From Pseudomonas sp. 10-1B (lineage in GTDB: Bacteria > Pseudomonadota > Gammaproteobacteria > Pseudomonadales > Pseudomonadaceae): a DNA stretch of 64,000 bases. The position numbers and the translations under genes are program-made. How positions within the stretch are numbered: position 1 is the first letter of the stretch; the number at the start of each line of letters is the position of its first letter. Shown here piece after piece: positions 43,612 through 52,312 of the stretch. The notes under the pieces were generated by a model. It ran no database searches, was not told the origin of the DNA, and saw only the letters and a list, made by a program, of their open reading frames with translations. The DNA lies in NCBI RefSeq assembly GCF_000935045.1, contig NZ_JYKS01000040.1, positions 62,001 to 126,000 of the forward strand, in the 5' to 3' direction.

Positions 43612-44499
43612 ATGCATTTCGACCTGGCTGACCTGCGGCTTTTCATTCATATCGGCGAGTCGCCGAGCCTGACCCAAGGCGCGCGCCGCGCCTTTCTTTC
43701 GCCGGCCGCCGCCAGTGCGCGCATCAAGGCGCTGGAGGCCCAGCTCGATACGCGCCTGTTGTACCGCGACAGCCGTGGTGTGGAGTTGACGCCTGCCGGG
43801 CATAAACTGTTGATGCATGCCCGCCTGATCATGCGTCAGGTGGATTACCTGAAAGCCGAATTCACTCAGTTCGGCGCTGACTCGGCCGGGCATATCCGCA
43901 TCTTCGCCAACACCACCGCCGTGACCGAATTCCTGCCAGAAGTGCTGGCCGGGTTCCTGGCCAAGCGCCCAGGTGTGACGGTGGACCTGCAGGAGCGGCT
44001 GTCGCGGGACATCGTGCGCGGGGTGCTCGATGGCAGCAGCGACATGGGCATCATCGCCGGGCCGGTCGAGGCCAGCGGCTTGCAAGTGCTGCACTTCAGT
44101 ACCGACCGACTGGTGTTGATCGTGCCGGCAGGGCACGAGCTGGCGTCCCGCGAGCGGGTTACCTTGGAGCAAACGCTGGCCTTCCAGCACATCGGCCTGC
44201 ATGAAGGCAGCACCTTGCTGAGTTTCCTGCGTGACCATGTAGAACGGATGGGCCTGAACCTGTCGCTGCGGATTCAACTGTCGAGCTTCGAGGCCATCTG
44301 CCGGCTGGTGGAGGCGGGAGTGGGGATCGGCATCATTCCCGAATCGGCGGCGCTGCGGCACAGCCAGACCATGGAATTGATCACCGTCACCCTGGATGAG
44401 CCATGGGCGGTGCGCGAGCGGAGCATCCTGGTGCGAGAGCTGGATGCCCTGCCGGGAACGGTACGTGCGTTGATCGCCACGTTGATGCCGGGCGGCTGA
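43612..44499 (+). CDS. LysR-family regulator of the itaconate locus
   Basis: 295 residues: N-terminal winged helix (DLRLFIHIGESPSLTQGARRAFLSPAAASARIKALEAQLDTRLLYRDSRG) and a LysR substrate-binding domain. Divergent from ich, like PA0877 and its target in P. aeruginosa. Expected inducer: itaconate or an itaconate-derived CoA ester. Its 3' end lies 26 bases from the convergent PBP2 gene. Confidence 0.9.
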   Translation: MHFDLADLRLFIHIGESPSLTQGARRAFLSPAAASARIKALEAQLDTRLLYRDSRGVELTPAGHKLLMHARLIMRQVDYLKAEFTQFGADSAGHIRIFANTTAVTEFLPEVLAGFLAKRPGVTVDLQERLSRDIVRGVLDGSSDMGIIAGPVEASGLQVLHFSTDRLVLIVPAGHELASRERVTLEQTLAFQHIGLHEGSTLLSFLRDHVERMGLNLSLRIQLSSFEAICRLVEAGVGIGIIPESAALRHSQTMELITVTLDEPWAVRERSILVRELDALPGTVRALIATLMPGG

Positions 44500-44525
44500 A
44501 GCGCGCGGGTCGAGCCCTTCCGCCA

Positions 44526-46421
44526 CTAGGTGTGCGGCACTTGCCTGGTGGTCCCGCCACCCGCAAACTCCGCCTTCAGATGCCCCTGCTCATCCAGCAG
44601 GTAGGCATCCATCACCTCGCGCACCACCGGCCCCGCCACCCGGCCACCGGCCTCGCCGTTCTCGATCATCACCGCCACCACCACACTGGGGTGGTCGGCC
44701 GGGGCAAAGCCGACGAACAGGGCGTTGTCGCGGTGCCGCTCCAAGGTCTTGTCGCGGTTGTAGCGCTCGCCCTGCTTGATCGCCACCACCTGCGCCGTGC
44801 CGCTCTTGCCGGCAATCCGGTACTGCGCACCGGCCGCGGCAGCGCGGGCAATGCCGCGCGGGTCATGCATGACCATCTGCATGCCTTGGCTGACCTGGTC
44901 CCAGGCGTGCTTGTCGTGCAGCACGATATTGGGCATCGGGTTGGGATCGACCGGTGTATCGCCGCCCACGGTCATGGCCAGGTGCGGGCGGTGCCATACG
45001 CCCTTGCTCGCCAGCAGGCTGGTGGCCTGGGCCAGTTGCAGCGGGGTGACCTGCATGTAGCCCTGGCCGATGCCCAGGATCAGCGTCTCCCCCGGGAACC
45101 AGGCTTGGCGCCGGGTGGCGCGTTTCCACTCGGCCGACGGCATCAGTCCCGACGCTTCCTCGAACATGTCCAGCGATACCTTCTGGCCCAGTCCGAACTC
45201 GGCCATGTAGTCGTGCAGGCGGTCGATGCCCAGCTTGTGCGCCAGGTCGTAGAAGTAGGTGTCGTTGGAGCGCATGATGGCAGTGTACATATCCACCCAG
45301 CCGTCACCGCTGCGGTTCCAGTTGCGGTACTTGTGCTGGTAGTTGGGCAATTCGTAGTAGCCCGGGTCGAATACCCGGCTGCCCGGGGTGATCACACCGC
45401 TGTCGAGACCGGCGATGGCCACTTCCGGCTTCACCGTGGAACCTGGGGCATACAGGCCGCGTAGCACGCGGTTGAACAGTGGGCGGTCGATGGAATCGCG
45501 CAGGGCGGCGTACTGCTTGAAGCTGATGCCCTTGACGAACAGGTTGGGGTCGAAGCTGGGGTTGCTGACCATCGCCAGCACATCGCCGTTGGCCGGGTCC
45601 AGCACCACCACCGAACCACGGCGGTCGCCCAGGGCCTTTTCCGCGGCTAGCTGCAGGTGGGCGTCCAGGGTCAGCACGATGTCCTGGCCTGGGGTCGGGG
45701 CCTTGTGGTTGAGCACGCGCATCACTCGGCCCTGGGCGTTGGTTTCGACTTCCTCGTAACCCACGTGGCCGTGCAGCTGGCTTTCGTAGAAGTGCTCGAT
45801 ACCGGTCTTGCCGATCGACTGGGTGCCACGGTATTCAGTGCTGTCGAGGGTCTTGGCTTCTTTCTCGTTGATGCGCCCCACATAGCCCACCGAGTGGGCG
45901 AAATGCTCGGCCAGCGGGTACTCGCGGATGAACTGCGGCTCCACCTCCAGGCCCGGAAGGCGGAACTGGTTGACTGCCACCAGGGCGATCTGCTCTTCAC
46001 TCAGGCCCACCATCAGGGTGACCGGCTCGAACGGCTTGCGGCCGCGGCGCAGGTCCTTGTCGAACTGCTTGCGGTCGTCCTCGGACAGGCCCAGCACCTG
46101 CGTCAGGGTGTCGAGCACCTTGGCCGAGTCACCGCCGGCCCGCTCGCGGGTCATGGTTAGGTCGAAGCTGGGCTTGTTGTCGGCCAGCACCACGCCGTTG
46201 CGATCGTAGATCAGCCCGCGTTCGGGAGCGATGGGCAGCACATGCACGCGGTTGTTTTCCGACACAGCGGTTTGCTGGTCGTGCTGCAGTACTTGCAGCA
46301 CATAGAGCCGGCCCACCAGCACGGCACACAGGCTGAACACCAGGGCAGCGCAGGCCAGAAGCCGGCGGTTGACCAGGTGCTTTTCCTTTTCGTGGTCCTT
46401 GAGGGGGATAGGTTGCGGCAT
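44526..46421 (-). CDS. mrdA: Penicillin-binding protein 2 (MrdA-like D,D-transpeptidase)
   Basis: 631 residues, full PBP2 length. One N-terminal membrane anchor (LLACAALVFSLCAVLVGRLYVL) then the pedestal domain and transpeptidase domain. Active-site Ser is in APGSTVKPEVAI (SxxK), the second motif is SND in IMRSNDTYF, the third is KSGTA in AGKSGTAQV. It cross-links peptidoglycan for rod-shape elongation, with RodA. It is not next to rodA or rlpA here, so it is probably an extra copy; from memory P. putida KT2440 also has a second one near its van genes. A beta-lactam target by family. Confidence 0.92.
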   Translation of the reverse strand: MPQPIPLKDHEKEKHLVNRRLLACAALVFSLCAVLVGRLYVLQVLQHDQQTAVSENNRVHVLPIAPERGLIYDRNGVVLADNKPSFDLTMTRERAGGDSAKVLDTLTQVLGLSEDDRKQFDKDLRRGRKPFEPVTLMVGLSEEQIALVAVNQFRLPGLEVEPQFIREYPLAEHFAHSVGYVGRINEKEAKTLDSTEYRGTQSIGKTGIEHFYESQLHGHVGYEEVETNAQGRVMRVLNHKAPTPGQDIVLTLDAHLQLAAEKALGDRRGSVVVLDPANGDVLAMVSNPSFDPNLFVKGISFKQYAALRDSIDRPLFNRVLRGLYAPGSTVKPEVAIAGLDSGVITPGSRVFDPGYYELPNYQHKYRNWNRSGDGWVDMYTAIMRSNDTYFYDLAHKLGIDRLHDYMAEFGLGQKVSLDMFEEASGLMPSAEWKRATRRQAWFPGETLILGIGQGYMQVTPLQLAQATSLLASKGVWHRPHLAMTVGGDTPVDPNPMPNIVLHDKHAWDQVSQGMQMVMHDPRGIARAAAAGAQYRIAGKSGTAQVVAIKQGERYNRDKTLERHRDNALFVGFAPADHPSVVVAVMIENGEAGGRVAGPVVREVMDAYLLDEQGHLKAEFAGGGTTRQVPHT

Positions 46422-46631
46422 CAGGGGCTCATTTTACGGGCATCGTGTTGGCCGTGCGGGCGTGCGAACGGGGCGGGGATGCTACGCAACACGTTTCGAA
46501 GCCTCAAGGCGAGTGCCGACTGGCGGTGGGCTGGCATTGGCTGGATGCCCCGTGATCAGAGCCTTGGCGGGAAACATGAAGATTTGTTCATGGCAGGGGG
46601 CATGAGGTTTGAGGGTGAGAATTTTCTGTGT

Positions 46632-46647
46632 TTTATGGATCCATAAA
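46632..46647. promoter_or_regulatory. VanR-like operator 1 (VanK-like gene)
   Basis: Perfect 16-base palindrome TTTATGGATCCATAAA. The core ATGGATCCAT recurs before vanA. Confidence 0.72.
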
Positions 46648-46782
46648 TCAATAGTGTTCGATAAACGAACAGTTACCATATAATGGTAAATTTAATTAAC
46701 TTTTTGATAAATAAAGATAAATATGGATTTCGTATCTTTTTTATGATGAATTTACGGCCAAAATCAGGTTTGGCTGTGAGTG

Positions 46783-46810
46783 TTGATGTTGTTTGTGGAT
46801 CCATTATCTG
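46783..46810 (+). promoter_or_regulatory. Promoter with VanR-like operator 2
   Basis: TTGATG (46783-46788), 16-base spacer, TATCTG (46805-46810) form a plausible -35/-10 pair. TGGATCCA (46796-46803) lies between them, so VanR would block it. Read by eye only. Confidence 0.5.
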
Positions 46811-46979
46811 ATTGATTAGCGCCTGACAACGGCCGGAGCCCTCCAGCCGTATGCGACAACAATTACAAAAAGGGTCCAGTCATGAATGGTTTTCCAGGGC
46901 TACGGAACCGTCAGGTTTCCTTGCGCTTTGCCTGCGCGCGCGCATCTGTCCTCCCACCTGTGAACCGGCAGGTGACCGT

Positions 46980-48311
46980 ATGAATTCCGATCTCAAGCAG
47001 CGCCTGGACAACGACCCGATGGGCCGCTTCCAGTGCCTGGCGATTGGCATTTGCATCATCCTCAACATGATCGATGGCTTCGACGTGCTGGTAATGGCCT
47101 TCACCGCCGCCTCGGTGTCCGCCGAGTGGGGCCTGAACGGGGCACAGGTAGGGTTACTGCTCAGCGCCGGCCTGTTCGGCATGGCGGCTGGGTCGCTGTT
47201 CATCGCGCCGTGGGCCGACCGCTTTGGCCGGCGCCCGCTGATCCTGTTGTGCCTTGTCCTTTCCGGCATCGGCATGTTGCTTTCGGCGCTGAGCCAGAGC
47301 CCGTTGCAATTGGCCCTGTTGCGCGGCCTGACCGGGTTGGGCATTGGCGGCATCCTGGCCAGTAGCAACGTGATTGCCAGTGAGTACGCCAGCAAGCGCT
47401 GGCGCGGCCTGGCGGTGAGCTTGCAGTCCACCGGCTATGCCCTGGGCGCGACCTTGGGTGGTTTGCTGGCGGTATGGTTGCTGGGGCATTGGGGCTGGCG
47501 CTCGGTGTTCCTGTTTGGCGGTATCGCCACCGTGTTGGTGATCCCGCTGGTACTGCTGTGGCTGCCGGAGTCGCTGGACTTCCTGCTGGCACGCCGGCCA
47601 GCCAATGCCCTGGCCCGGGTCAACCGCCTGGCGGCGCGGCTGGGCCAGCCGGCATTGGCGCAACTGCCGACGCCAGCGGCAACCGTAGCGGGTGCCGCCA
47701 CCGGCTTCAGGCAACTGCTGGCGCCAGCCATGCGTCGCACCACGCTGGTGATCTGGTTGCTCTTCTTCTTGGTCATGTTCGGCTTTTACTTCGTCATGAG
47801 CTGGACCCCGAAGCTGCTCGTTGCCGCCGGTCTGTCGGCCCAGCAGGGCATCACCGGCGGGGTGCTGCTGAGCGTCGGCGGCATCCTCGGCGCGGCGCTG
47901 ATCGGCGGCCTGGCTTCGCGCTGGCCACTGACTCGTGTGCTGGCGCTGTTCATGCTCATCACCGCGGCATTGCTGGTGCTGTTCGTGGCCAATGGCGCCT
48001 CGGTCAGTGCTGCGTTGGCGCTGGGGCTGCTAATCGGGCTGTTCTCCAACGGCTGCGTGGCCGGGTTGTATGCCCTGTCGCCGGTGGTCTATGACGCCTC
48101 GGTACGTGCCACCGGCGTGGGCTGGGGTATCGGCATCGGCCGCATGGGCGCGATCCTGTCGCCGACCGTGGCCGGGGTATTGCTCGATGGCGGCTGGCAA
48201 CCTCTGCACCTGTACGGGGTGTTCGCCAGCGTGTTCGTGCTGGCTGCAGGTTGCCTGCTGTTGTTGCGGCCGGCGGCCAGCCCGGTTCGACCGGTGGTGG
48301 CCGACGCTTAA
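46980..48311 (+). CDS. vanK: VanK-like MFS aromatic-acid:H+ symporter
   Basis: 443 residues, 12 membrane segments, of the aromatic acid/H+ symporter (AAHS) family: NMIDGFDVLVMAFTA in the first segment with its charged Asp, then PWADRFGRRPLIL in loop 2-3, and LWLPESLDFLLARRPANAL after segment 6. VanK-type transporters bring vanillate, protocatechuate or benzoate through the inner membrane. Start at 46980 (MNSDLKQRLDNDPMG); an upstream ATG at 46851 gives a non-conserved extension. Two VanR-like sites lie upstream. It overlaps the convergent LysR gene by 4 bases. Confidence 0.86.
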   Translation: MNSDLKQRLDNDPMGRFQCLAIGICIILNMIDGFDVLVMAFTAASVSAEWGLNGAQVGLLLSAGLFGMAAGSLFIAPWADRFGRRPLILLCLVLSGIGMLLSALSQSPLQLALLRGLTGLGIGGILASSNVIASEYASKRWRGLAVSLQSTGYALGATLGGLLAVWLLGHWGWRSVFLFGGIATVLVIPLVLLWLPESLDFLLARRPANALARVNRLAARLGQPALAQLPTPAATVAGAATGFRQLLAPAMRRTTLVIWLLFFLVMFGFYFVMSWTPKLLVAAGLSAQQGITGGVLLSVGGILGAALIGGLASRWPLTRVLALFMLITAALLVLFVANGASVSAALALGLLIGLFSNGCVAGLYALSPVVYDASVRATGVGWGIGIGRMGAILSPTVAGVLLDGGWQPLHLYGVFASVFVLAAGCLLLLRPAASPVRPVVADA

Positions 48312-49204
48312 GCCTGGCCGTCGATGATCGCCTCGGCGACCGTGGCGCAGAACCATTGCAGGGCGGCGGAGTTGTCGCTGTTGGGGTGCCAGTTCAGCGA
48401 GACATTGAACGCGGCGACCTGGAACGGCAGCTCGAGCATTCGCAAGCCACCGTCCTGCATGAACAGCCGGGCGATTTGTGCCGGCAATACGGCGAGCAGG
48501 TCGGTACCGGGGATGATCTTCGGCAGTACCGAAAAGTGCGGCACCTGCAGGCTGATGCGCCGTTGCAACTGCATGCTGTTGAGCACGTCTTCGACACTAC
48601 CGTGGCCGGTGGTACGGGTAACGCTGATATGCCGTTCTGCAATGAACTGTTCAAGGCTCAGTTCTGTGCTGATACGGGGGTGGTCGCAGCTGAGCAGGCA
48701 CACATAGCGCTCGCGTAGCAGCACCTGGCTGCGCGTGCCCGGCACAGGCGGGCGGCAGATGGCGGCGTCGATCTTGCCGCTGGCCAACCAGTCGCCCACC
48801 TGGTCCACCTGCAGCGGCAGCACCTCGACTTCGGCGCGAGGGGCATCGCGGTTCAGGCGCGCCAGGATCAGCGGCAAGAAGCCCATTTCGCCGAGGTCGG
48901 AAAGGGCGATGCGGAACCTGCGTTCGGTGGTTGCGGGGTCGAACTGACGGGTGCTTTGAACGGCACCTTCGATGCGCGTCAGTGCATCGCGCAGGGTGCT
49001 GTACAGCTGGTCGGCAACAAAGGTTGGCTGGATACCGTCACGTGTGCGGCTGAACAGGGTGTCGTCGAACAGTTCGCGCAGGCGGGCCAGGCCATAGCTC
49101 ACCGATGGCTGGGTAACGAACAGGCGTTCGGCGGCCAGGGTGACGCTGCGGGCCTCGTAAAGGGTGACGAAGGTGCGGATCAGGTTCAGGTCGATGTGGC
49201 TCAT
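48308..49204 (-). CDS. LysR-family regulator, divergent from benzoylformate decarboxylase
   Basis: 298 residues: DLNLIRTFVTLYEARSVTLAAERLFVTQPSVSYGLARLRELFDDTLFSR is the helix-turn-helix of the NodD/LinR-like LysR branch that often senses aromatic acids. The C-terminal part is a periplasmic-binding-like ligand domain. It is divergent from the decarboxylase across ~117 bases, so it probably controls the decarboxylase-MFS-ALDH-porin operon with an aromatic inducer (inference). Confidence 0.9.
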   Translation of the reverse strand: MSHIDLNLIRTFVTLYEARSVTLAAERLFVTQPSVSYGLARLRELFDDTLFSRTRDGIQPTFVADQLYSTLRDALTRIEGAVQSTRQFDPATTERRFRIALSDLGEMGFLPLILARLNRDAPRAEVEVLPLQVDQVGDWLASGKIDAAICRPPVPGTRSQVLLRERYVCLLSCDHPRISTELSLEQFIAERHISVTRTTGHGSVEDVLNSMQLQRRISLQVPHFSVLPKIIPGTDLLAVLPAQIARLFMQDGGLRMLELPFQVAAFNVSLNWHPNSDNSAALQWFCATVAEAIIDGQA

Positions 49205-49321
49205 GGGGCGCTGGCTTCATATAGACAAGTTTTATTTTTGGTAAAGATAGTATCAATTTGATCAATCTGAAGGTGGCTGTAAAAGTAACCCGAATTCCAA
49301 AAACAAGCTGCAAGGGGCTTT

Positions 49322-50908
49322 ATGAAAACTGTTCACGGCGCCACCTACGACATCCTCCGCGAGCATGGCCTGACCACCATCTTCGGTAACCCTGGCTCCA
49401 ACGAGCTGCCGTTCCTCAAGGGCTTCCCGGAGGACTTCCGCTACATCCTCGGCCTGCACGAAGGCGCCGTGGTCGGCATGGCCGATGGCTATGCGCTGGC
49501 CAGCGGTCAGCCGACTTTCGTCAACCTGCATGCGGCTGCCGGTACCGGCAATGGCATGGGCGCCCTGACCAATGCCTGGTATTCGCACAGCCCTTTGGTG
49601 ATCACTGCCGGCCAGCAAGTGCGCTCGATGATCGGGGTGGAAGCGATGCTGGCCAATGTCGACGCTGCACAGTTGCCCAAGCCGCTGGTCAAGTGGAGTC
49701 ACGAGCCCGCTACTGCGCAGGACGTGCCGCGCGCCCTGAGCCAGGCGATTCACACCGCCAGCCTCGCACCGCGTGGGCCGGTATACGTGTCGATCCCTTA
49801 CGACGACTGGGCGTGTGAAGCCCCGGCCGGGGTCGAGCACCTGGCGCGGCGCCAAGTCAGCAGCGCCGGCCTGCCGTCGCCAGCGCAACTGCAGCAGCTG
49901 TGCCAGCGCCTGGCGGTGGCACGCAACCCGGTGCTGGTGCTGGGCCCGGATGTCGATGGCAGTGGCGCCAACGGTCTGGCTGTGCAGTTGGCGGAAAAGC
50001 TGCGCATGCCGGCCTGGGTTGCGCCTTCGGCGTCGCGCTGCCCGTTCCCCACGCGCCATGCTTGCTTCCGCGGAGTGCTGCCAGCGGCCATTGCCGGTAT
50101 CAGCCACAACCTGGCCGGGCATGACCTGATTCTGGTGGTGGGGGCTCCAGTATTCCGCTACCACCAATTCGCCCCAGGCAACTACCTGCCGGCCGATTGC
50201 CAACTGCTGCACCTGACGTGCGACCCAGGCGAGGCGGCGCGGGCGCCAATGGGCGACGCCCTGGTCGGCGACATCGCACTCACCCTCGAAGCCGTGCTGG
50301 ACGGCGTGCCACAAAGCGCCAGACCCATGCCGGCTGCCTTGCCGGCTGCCGAAGCGGTGGCAGATGACGGTGGCCTGTTGCGCCCGGAAACGGTGTTCGA
50401 CCTGCTCAATGCCCTGGCGCCCAAGGATGCCATTTACGTCAAGGAATCCACCTCCACCGTTGGCGCGTTCTGGCGCCGCGTGGAAATGCGCGAGCCGGGC
50501 AGCTATTTCTTCCCGGCCGCCGGTGGCCTGGGTTTCGGCCTGCCGGCAGCGGTTGGCGTGCAACTGGCATCGCCGGGCCGACGGGTTATCGGTGTTATCG
50601 GTGACGGCTCGGCCAACTACGGCATCACTGCGCTGTGGACCGCCGCGCAATACAACATCCCGGTGGTGTTCATCATCCTCAAGAACGGCACCTACGGCGC
50701 CTTGCGCTGGTTCGCCGATGTGCTGGACGTCAACGATGCGCCCGGGCTGGACGTGCCGGGCCTGGACTTCTGTGCGATCGCCCGTGGCTATGGCGTACAG
50801 GCGGTGCATGCGGCAACCGGCAGTGCGTTTGCCCAAGCGCTGCGTGAAGCGCTGGAGAGCGACCGGCCGGTGCTGATCGAAGTGCCGACCCAGACCATCG
50901 AGCCCTGA
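49322..50908 (+). CDS. mdlC: Benzoylformate decarboxylase (thiamine diphosphate-dependent)
   Basis: 528 residues, the same length as P. putida MdlC. The catalytic residues of MdlC are kept at the same numbers: Ser26 (GNPGSNELP), Glu47 (LHEGAVVG) and His70 (NLHAAAG); the VFRYHQF motif near residue 281 keeps the other active-site His. The TPP/Mg motif is GDGSANYGITALW. Reaction: aryl-glyoxylate to aryl aldehyde plus CO2. No mandelate racemase or dehydrogenase is in the window. First of an operon with an aromatic MFS (50958) and an ALDH (52313), so its aldehyde is likely oxidised next. Confidence 0.92.
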   Translation: MKTVHGATYDILREHGLTTIFGNPGSNELPFLKGFPEDFRYILGLHEGAVVGMADGYALASGQPTFVNLHAAAGTGNGMGALTNAWYSHSPLVITAGQQVRSMIGVEAMLANVDAAQLPKPLVKWSHEPATAQDVPRALSQAIHTASLAPRGPVYVSIPYDDWACEAPAGVEHLARRQVSSAGLPSPAQLQQLCQRLAVARNPVLVLGPDVDGSGANGLAVQLAEKLRMPAWVAPSASRCPFPTRHACFRGVLPAAIAGISHNLAGHDLILVVGAPVFRYHQFAPGNYLPADCQLLHLTCDPGEAARAPMGDALVGDIALTLEAVLDGVPQSARPMPAALPAAEAVADDGGLLRPETVFDLLNALAPKDAIYVKESTSTVGAFWRRVEMREPGSYFFPAAGGLGFGLPAAVGVQLASPGRRVIGVIGDGSANYGITALWTAAQYNIPVVFIILKNGTYGALRWFADVLDVNDAPGLDVPGLDFCAIARGYGVQAVHAATGSAFAQALREALESDRPVLIEVPTQTIEP

Positions 50909-50957
50909 CCCGACCCGCACCAGGCGACACCCAACAAAAACAACAATCGAGGTGGCT

Positions 50958-52298
50958 ATGAAGACGACTTCCGTAAGTGAAGTGATCGATGCTGCACCCT
51001 TCAATCGCACGCATCTGCTGATTCTGCTGTGGGGCTGTTTCATCATGCTGTTCGACGGCTATGACATGGTGATCTACGGCTCGGTGGTGCCACGCCTGAT
51101 GCAGGAATGGCAGCTGAGCGCCATCGAAGCCGGCACGCTCGGCAGTTGCGCACTATTCGGCATGCTGTTCGGCGGTACCTTGCTGGCGCCCCTGGCCGAC
51201 CGTTTCGGCCGGCGCAAACTGATCATCCTCACCACCCTGCTGGCCAGCCTGGCGGCGTTCATGACCGGCCATGCGCGTACCCCGCTGGAGCTCGGCGCCT
51301 GCCGCCTGGTGACCGGGCTGGCGCTGGGTGCGCTGGTGCCCAGCGCCGTCAACCTGATCAGCGAATTCGCCCCGCAAGGCCGGCGCAGCACCATGATTAC
51401 CGTGATGTCCAGCTTCTATTCGGTGGGCGCGGTGCTGTCGGCCTTGCTGGCGATCGTGGTGATCCCCCAGTGGGGCTGGCAGGCGGTGTTCTACGTGGCC
51501 GTGCTGCCAGTGCTGGCGGTGCCGTTCATGCTGCGCTACCTGCCGGAGTCGGCGGCGTTTCTTGAGCTGAAGGGGCGGCGCGCCGAGCTGGAGCAGTTGC
51601 TGGTCAAGGTCGATCCGGCGTTTCGCCCGGGCACTGAGCTGCGGTTGGCGGGCAACGCTCAACCGCTGGGCAAGGCACGCCTGGCGCAATTGTTCGGCCC
51701 TGGCCAGGCCTTGGCCACGGTGTTGCTGTGGGTGGCATTCGCCATGTGCATGCTGATGAGCTACGGCCTCAATACCTGGTTGCCCAAGCTGATGGCGCAG
51801 GGCGGCTATGCCTTGGGTTCGAGCCTGGCGTTCCTGGTAACCCTGAACATTGGCGCCACGATCGGTGCGCTGTCCGGCGGCTGGCTGGCCGACCGCCTGG
51901 GCGTGCAGCGCACGCTGGCGCTGTTCTTCGTGCTGGCTGCGGTGTCGCTGGCGGCACTGGGGCTGAACCCTGGCCCGCTGTTGCTCAACCTGCTGCTGCT
52001 GATCGCCGGCGCCACCACCATCGGCACCTTGGCGGTGATCCACGCTTATGCCTCGATTGCCTACCCGGCGCACATCCGCTCCACCGGGGTGGGCTGGGCT
52101 GCTGGCATCGGCCGCCTCGGCGCCATCGCCGGGCCGATGCTGGGTGGCAGCCTGCTGTCGTTGCAGTTGCCCATCCAGCAGAACTTCCTTGCCTTCGCTC
52201 TGCCTGGGGTGATCGGCGCGCTGGCCATCGTCTTCATCCAGGTGCGTGCCCCCCAACAGGCCTGTGAGCCTGAAGCTGCCAACAAACCTACCTGCTGA
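50958..52298 (+). CDS. MFS aromatic-acid:H+ symporter (AAHS family)
   Basis: 446 residues, 12 membrane segments; GCFIMLFDGYDMVIYGSVVP and LAPLADRFGRRKLII mark the benzoate/4-hydroxybenzoate transporter branch (BenK/PcaK type). ATG at 50958 is chosen because the GTG at 50952 lies inside the GAGGTGG ribosome-binding site. It lies between the decarboxylase and the ALDH, so it probably imports an aryl-glyoxylate or mandelate-like acid (inference). Confidence 0.9.
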   Translation: MKTTSVSEVIDAAPFNRTHLLILLWGCFIMLFDGYDMVIYGSVVPRLMQEWQLSAIEAGTLGSCALFGMLFGGTLLAPLADRFGRRKLIILTTLLASLAAFMTGHARTPLELGACRLVTGLALGALVPSAVNLISEFAPQGRRSTMITVMSSFYSVGAVLSALLAIVVIPQWGWQAVFYVAVLPVLAVPFMLRYLPESAAFLELKGRRAELEQLLVKVDPAFRPGTELRLAGNAQPLGKARLAQLFGPGQALATVLLWVAFAMCMLMSYGLNTWLPKLMAQGGYALGSSLAFLVTLNIGATIGALSGGWLADRLGVQRTLALFFVLAAVSLAALGLNPGPLLLNLLLLIAGATTIGTLAVIHAYASIAYPAHIRSTGVGWAAGIGRLGAIAGPMLGGSLLSLQLPIQQNFLAFALPGVIGALAIVFIQVRAPQQACEPEAANKPTC

Positions 52299-52312
52299 CC
52301 AAGGAGCCTTGC

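Larger units (their letters stand above)
46422..46979. other. Long intergenic region with several palindromes
   Basis: 558 bases without a gene I can support. The first ~200 bases are the mrdA upstream region. From 46620 to 46830 the sequence is AT-rich and carries two VanR-like sites and two other dyads: TGTTCG-ATAAA-CGAACA (46655-46671) and TTACCAT-ATA-ATGGTAA (46673-46689). It holds the promoter of the VanK-like gene. Confidence 0.65.

Noticed and set aside
49262..51046. 594-codon ORF antisense to the benzoylformate decarboxylase
   Set aside because: Shadow of a gene with a conserved catalytic set.
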